Below, piece after piece: positions 60,693 to 64,000 of a stretch of DNA of 64,000 nt; the stretch's first letter is position 1; each line of letters opens with the position of its first letter. The notes under the pieces are model-generated. The model was not told the DNA's origin. It saw only the letters and a list, made by a program, of their open reading frames with translations, and did no database searches. Source of the DNA: Rikenellaceae bacterium (lineage in GTDB: Bacteria; Bacteroidota; Bacteroidia; Bacteroidales; Rikenellaceae); NCBI GenBank assembly GCA_009783565.1, contig WRDF01000003.1, positions 124,001 to 188,000 of the forward strand, given 5' to 3'. Position numbers and translations under genes: made by a program.

Positions 60693-60714
60693 GCGCTTTC
60701 ATAGCGTAAAGCGC
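60693..60714 (+). promoter_or_regulatory. Hairpin immediately upstream of rpsB
   Basis: GCGCTTT (60693-60699) and AAAGCGC (60708-60714) pair around an 8-base loop, ending 18 bases before the rpsB ATG. Could be part of an autogenous S2 leader. Confidence 0.4.
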
Positions 60715-60732
60715 GAAAAAACAAAATTAAAA

Positions 60733-61605
60733 ATGCCAAGAACCGATTTTAATCAACTGTTGGAGGCCGGAGTGCATTTCGGTCACCTGAAAAGAAAATG
60801 GAATCCCAAGATGGCTCCGTACATTTTTATGGAGAAAAACGGGATTCACATAATCGACCTGCATAAAACCGCGTTGAAGCTCGACGAAGCGAGCGCCGCG
60901 TTGAAGCAGATCGCCAAAAGCGGCCGCCGCGTACTCTTCGTGGCGACCAAGAAACAAGCGAAAGAGGTTGTAGCCGAAAAAGTTGCGGCCGTCAATATGC
61001 CCTACGTCACCGAGCGTTGGCCGGGCGGTATGCTCACGAACTTCCCCACGATCCGCAAGGCCGTGAAGAAGATGTCCACGATTGACAAAATGGAGCAGGA
61101 CGGCACTTTCGGCAACTTCTCGAAGCGCGAAAAACTCCAAATATCGCGTCAGCGCGCGAAGCTGGAGAAAAACTTAGGCTCGATCGCCGACCTTACGCGC
61201 CTGCCTGCCGCACTGTTCGTCGTAGACGTTCAGAAGGAGCAGAACGCCGTTAAGGAGGCCAAGCGGCTCAGCATTCCCGTCTTTGCGATGGTAGATACTT
61301 GTTGCGATCCAACCGACATTGACTACGTAATCCCCGCAAACGACGACGCGACCAAATCCATAGCCGCTATTCTCGATATCGTTACGGCGGCCATCGCCGA
61401 AGGTCTGAACGAGCGCAAGTTCGAGAAGGACAAGGAGGCTGTGGAGAACGTTCCGAACAAGGACGAGCATCAGCGCGAGGCGAAACCGCGTTTGCGCAGC
61501 AGAGTTAAGGCTCACAGCAGCTCCTCGCATGAGGCGGATTCGCAGATCAACGAGCAAAGCGCTCAGTCGCCCGCTATTTCGACCGAAGAAGAAACGGCGG
61601 AATAA
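60733..61605 (+). CDS. rpsB: 30S ribosomal protein S2
   Basis: Small-subunit protein. Start at 60733 (MPRTDFNQLLEAGVHFGHLKRKWNPKMAPYIF) gives 290 residues; KKQAKEVVAEKV, YVTERWPGGMLTNFPTIRKAVKKM, PAALFVVDVQKEQNAVKEAKRL and PVFAMVDTCCDPTDIDYVIPANDDATKSI are the family motifs. The core ends near residue 235; the last 55 residues form a charged, low-complexity tail (HQREAKPRLRSRVKAHSSSS) seen in Bacteroidota S2. tsf follows. Confidence 0.97.
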   Translation: MPRTDFNQLLEAGVHFGHLKRKWNPKMAPYIFMEKNGIHIIDLHKTALKLDEASAALKQIAKSGRRVLFVATKKQAKEVVAEKVAAVNMPYVTERWPGGMLTNFPTIRKAVKKMSTIDKMEQDGTFGNFSKREKLQISRQRAKLEKNLGSIADLTRLPAALFVVDVQKEQNAVKEAKRLSIPVFAMVDTCCDPTDIDYVIPANDDATKSIAAILDIVTAAIAEGLNERKFEKDKEAVENVPNKDEHQREAKPRLRSRVKAHSSSSHEADSQINEQSAQSPAISTEEETAE

Positions 61606-61691
61606 CCATTTTGATTTGTCATTGTAATCCCGAACATCCGAAATGACGTTCGGGATTACGTGATAATGTTGAATAACTAAAACGAAAATAT

Positions 61692-62510
61692 ATGCAAATC
61701 ACAGCAGCAGATGTTGCCAAGCTCCGCAAAATGACAGGGGCGGGCATGATGGATTGCAAAAATGCGCTGGCCGAATCCAACGGCGATTTTGAGCGCGCAC
61801 AGGACATAATCCGCGAAAAAGGCAAGCTCGTTTCAGCGAAGCGCGCAGATCGCACGGCTACCGAGGGCGCTGTCGTTGCGCGTGTCGTCGGCGGCAAGGC
61901 GTACATGCTTTGCCTTGCGTGCGAGACCGACTTCGTGGCCAAGAACGAGGAGTTTATCAAGTCGGCCGAGCAGATTCTCGATGCCGCCATTGCTACCGAT
62001 GCGGGTTCGATGGAGCAACTGTTGGCAGCTAAGGTCGGCGGTGTGACCGTTGCCGATGCTGTGGCCGAAAAGTCGGGACAGACGGGCGAGAAAGTCGAAC
62101 TTCCCTATTATGGCCGCATAGAAGCGCCGATGGTGATCACCTACGTCCACAGCAACCGCAAGTTGGGCGCGATGGTAGGTTTCAACAGGGAAATCCCGCG
62201 TGATAATGCCTACGACGTTGTGATGCAGGCCGCCGCAATGGCGCCGGTGTCTATTTCGGAGACCGACGTCGCGGCCGAGATCATCGAGCGTGAACGCAAT
62301 ATCGGTCGCGAACAGGCGCGCCTCGAAGGCAAACCTGAGAACATGCTCGACCAGATTGCGGAAGGGAAAGTCAAGAAGTTCCTTAAAGAGAATACGCTTC
62401 TCAACCAGGCATTCGTGAAAGACCCGAAGATGACAGTTGCCGAATATATCAAATCGGCGGACAAGGATGCTACGGTCGTCGCTTTCCAGCGCTTTTCGCT
62501 GAACGACTAA
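61692..62510 (+). CDS. tsf: Elongation factor Ts
   Basis: Nucleotide exchange factor for EF-Tu. 272 residues: ITAADVAKLRKMTGAGMMDCKNALAESNGDFERAQDIIREKG is the N-terminal UBA-like/TDFV domain, CETDFVAKNEEF the EF-Tu-contacting TDFV motif, and the C-terminal core contains PYYGRIEAPMVITYVHSNRKLGAMVGFN. A terminator hairpin follows the stop (62534-62566). Convergence with the standard rpsB-tsf order is complete. Confidence 0.97.
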   Translation: MQITAADVAKLRKMTGAGMMDCKNALAESNGDFERAQDIIREKGKLVSAKRADRTATEGAVVARVVGGKAYMLCLACETDFVAKNEEFIKSAEQILDAAIATDAGSMEQLLAAKVGGVTVADAVAEKSGQTGEKVELPYYGRIEAPMVITYVHSNRKLGAMVGFNREIPRDNAYDVVMQAAAMAPVSISETDVAAEIIERERNIGREQARLEGKPENMLDQIAEGKVKKFLKENTLLNQAFVKDPKMTVAEYIKSADKDATVVAFQRFSLND

Positions 62511-62533
62511 CACCGTTGCTTTGTATAAAGAGG

Positions 62534-62566
62534 AGAGCCACCCTTACATGGGTGGCTCTTTTTTTG
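62534..62566 (+). terminator. Terminator after tsf
   Basis: AGAGCCACCC / GGGTGGCTCT stem with a 6-base loop and seven T residues. Confidence 0.92.
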
Positions 62567-62656
62567 TCAGGCGTTTGCGCTCGACATCTGAGAAATTGTA
62601 TAAACGTTCGCGACATGAAACATTATATTTTCGCAGGACTTATACGATTATCTGCA

Positions 62657-63019
62657 ATGAAAACGAGCAAGTATTTCAAAGACGAAGAATTTCAGCGATG
62701 CCAGCCGCCGTGCTCGATAAACGACATGGAGCAGGATTTTCTCGACAGGCTCGATGCACTTCGGGAAAGGTGCGGCGTGCCGCTCACGCTGACCTCCGCC
62801 TATCGCCCCATCGAGTGGGAACGCGCGCGAGGACGCACCGGCTCAGGCGACCACCCTAACAGACGAGGCGTCGATATTGCCACTGCCGATTCATCCGCAA
62901 AATTCCGAATCGTCAAGTCGGCGCTCGAACTCGGTTTCAAGCGCATAGGCATCGCCGCCGGCTTCGTGCACATCGGCGACACGGCCGCCCTGCCTCAGAA
63001 TGTTATCTGGCTTTATTAG
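62657..63019 (+). CDS. M15-type peptidase (D-Ala-D-Ala carboxypeptidase/endolysin-like)
   Basis: A 120-residue putative zinc peptidase of the M15A type: TLTSAYRPIEWERARGRTGSGDHPNRRGVDIAT supplies His and Asp ligands (HxxRRGVDIA), and AAGFVHIGDTA the third (xHxD). Such proteins cleave peptidoglycan stem peptides; phage endolysins and stand-alone bacterial copies share this fold. No signal peptide is seen at the preferred start, and a longer frame begins at 62516. No phage genes flank it, so its role in the cell is open. Confidence 0.75.
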   Translation: MKTSKYFKDEEFQRCQPPCSINDMEQDFLDRLDALRERCGVPLTLTSAYRPIEWERARGRTGSGDHPNRRGVDIATADSSAKFRIVKSALELGFKRIGIAAGFVHIGDTAALPQNVIWLY

Positions 63020-63031
63020 GGTCTGTTCGCC

Positions 63032-63904
63032 CTAATCGAATCTCTTGGTATATGCGTGACAATAGGGCAGTTCGCCTTTGCGTTCGTAGTAATTCCGGTG
63101 ATAATCCTCGGCAGGCCAGAACGTAGCGGCAGGGGTAACGCGCGTTGCAACGTCATAACCTTTAAGGGTCAGCATCTTAATGAGCCGCTCGGCCGTCGCT
63201 TTTTGCGTCAGCGTGGTGTAGAACACCTCGCTGCGGTACTGGTCGCCGATATCGGGGCCCTGTCCACCGCGCTGCGTAGGATCGTGGATCTCGAAAAATA
63301 ATTTGGCGATCGTGAGAAACGATACCCGCGCGGGGTCGTAAACCACCTTTACGACTTCGGCATGTCCCGTCGCACCCGTACACACCTGCTCATAAGAGGG
63401 CTTTTCGACACCGCCGCCCATATATCCCGACTCTACGATCACGCCGTCGAGAGTGCGCATAAAATGCTCCACGCCCCAAAAACACCCACCGGCAAAATAA
63501 GCCGTTTCGGGCGCAGGCGGAGTAACAGTTTTATCGGCGTCAAGGTTGTCCGGCACAAAAGTGAGCGAGACCGAGTTCACACAATGGCGCGTATTTTTAG
63601 GCGTAAATCCCTCACCTTCAAATACATGCCCCAAATGTCCGCCGCACGCGGCACAGACGATCTCCGTACGCCGCCCATCAGGATCGGGCGTACGGCGCAC
63701 CGTACCCTCGATCTCATCGTCGAAACTCGGCCAACCGCAACCCGATGAAAATTTATCCACAGAGCGGTAAAGCGGTGTTTCGCATTGTTTGCAGAGATAC
63801 GTTCCGCTCCCTTTAAGGTCGCAATATTCGCCCGTGAACGGCTCTTCCGTGCCTTTGTCGACAATCACATGTCGCTCGAAATCAGTGAGTTCGCGTCTTT
63901 TCAT
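63032..63904 (-). CDS. msrBA: Bifunctional methionine sulfoxide reductase B/A
   Basis: Fusion protein of 290 residues repairing oxidised Met. MsrB domain (about 1-125): zinc ligands YLCKQC and CAACGGHLGH, active region GCGWPSF and the catalytic Cys in NTRHCVNSVSL. MsrA domain (about 135-290): nucleophile GGCFWGVEHF, then YMGGGVEKPSYEQVCTGATGHAEVV. The B-then-A order is one of two known fusion types. ATG at 63904 is preferred over the TTG at 63913. No export signal, so the protein is probably cytoplasmic. Confidence 0.95.
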   Translation of the reverse strand: MKRRELTDFERHVIVDKGTEEPFTGEYCDLKGSGTYLCKQCETPLYRSVDKFSSGCGWPSFDDEIEGTVRRTPDPDGRRTEIVCAACGGHLGHVFEGEGFTPKNTRHCVNSVSLTFVPDNLDADKTVTPPAPETAYFAGGCFWGVEHFMRTLDGVIVESGYMGGGVEKPSYEQVCTGATGHAEVVKVVYDPARVSFLTIAKLFFEIHDPTQRGGQGPDIGDQYRSEVFYTTLTQKATAERLIKMLTLKGYDVATRVTPAATFWPAEDYHRNYYERKGELPYCHAYTKRFD

Positions 63905-63916
63905 TTGGTCCAATTT

Positions 63917-64000
63917 TTATTCGAGGTCACACAACAAAATCACATGATTATCATCTTCCGTGATGGTTGCCAGCACTTCGGGATTGGTAATCGTAAGGCG
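63917..64000 (-). CDS. C-terminal end of an unidentified protein (partial)
   Basis: The frame is open from the window edge to a TAA at 63917-63919 and encodes RLTITNPEVLATITEDDNHV then ILLCDLE: 27 residues, hydrophobic end, no recognisable motif. It would be upstream of msrBA in the same direction. Too little sequence to name a family. Confidence 0.5.
   Translation of the reverse strand, partial: RLTITNPEVLATITEDDNHVILLCDLE

Larger units (their letters stand above)
60409..60732. other. Intergenic gap with dispersed repeat copy G and rpsB leader hairpin
   Basis: 324 bases with no supported gene. It holds repeat copy G (60460-60490: CCGGCAGGCTGGAAACCACA then ATGTGTGTT) and a GCGCTTT/AAAGCGC hairpin just before rpsB. 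A minus-strand frame at 60427-60702 (91 codons, one hydrophobic GGIIFILGGIPFF stretch) has no recognisable relatives and no promoter seen; I leave it unannotated. Confidence 0.6.

Noticed and set aside
60427-60702. Minus-strand 91-codon frame between rpsI and rpsB
   Set aside because: Contains one hydrophobic stretch but overlaps repeat copy G and has no promoter, no recognisable family and no neighbour support.

Overview
The window reads as a chromosomal segment of a Bacteroidota (Bacteroidales) bacterium. Three things point there: many genes sit behind the phylum's -7 box TAnnTTTG; there is a SusC/SusD locus with a FecR/ECF pair; and several families are typical of the group (DUF4836, DUF4843, PKD-like lipoprotein, DUF1015 beside serC-serA, a Bacteroidales-type fucose cluster). 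The moderately GC-rich coding style and abundant intergenic palindromes would fit an Alistipes-like Rikenellaceae, but genus is inference.

Layout. 1-7.6 kb: tail of an S9 peptidase, rpe, an AT-richer POT peptide transporter, a DUF4836 lipoprotein, an FtsE/FtsX-like ABC pair and nadD. 7.6-13.2 kb: gmk, yicC, then serC-serA-VOC-DUF1015. 13.3-18.3 kb: a TonB receptor under a TPP riboswitch (probable thiamin uptake), an M48 protease, coaD and apbE. 18.4-23.5 kb: acyl-CoA dehydrogenase, etfA, etfB and glyA. 23.6-26.3 kb: an MBL hydrolase, an SDR, an ACT-like protein and a 52-residue rubredoxin. 26.4-29.5 kb: a zincin-like lipoprotein with two tandem copies of a small secreted protein and decayed relics of further copies. 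29.6-35.7 kb: MATE exporter, a lipoprotein, uvrB, and serS next to tRNA-Ser(GGA). 35.8-37.6 kb: a tyrosine phenol-lyase-like gene preceded by two tandem tyrosine-rich leader peptides, each followed by an intrinsic terminator. 37.7-47.7 kb: thioredoxin-like protein, PKD-like lipoprotein, DUF4843, SusD, SusC and FecR on the minus strand, with an ECF sigma gene diverging. 47.7-55.5 kb: L-fucose catabolism (fucI, GH123-like lipoprotein, mutarotase, aldolase, kinase, fucP). 55.6-64 kb: pyk, a GNAT, a zinc-ribbon protein, dapA, rplM-rpsI, rpsB-tsf, an M15 peptidase and msrBA.

The strongest unusual signal is the tandem Tyr-codon attenuator-like leader (37298-37617) in front of the tpl-like gene. The leader peptides contain SYAYLYYYF and VYYGYYYYC, and each is followed by a GC-rich hairpin and U-tract, so expression of a tyrosine-handling enzyme appears to be tied twice to translation of Tyr codons. 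Second is the duplicated lipoprotein/small secreted protein locus at 26.4-29.5 kb, which I cannot assign to a known system. At least three dispersed intergenic repeat families run through the window; one copy forms the last codons of the fuculokinase gene and one lies in the expression platform of the TPP riboswitch.
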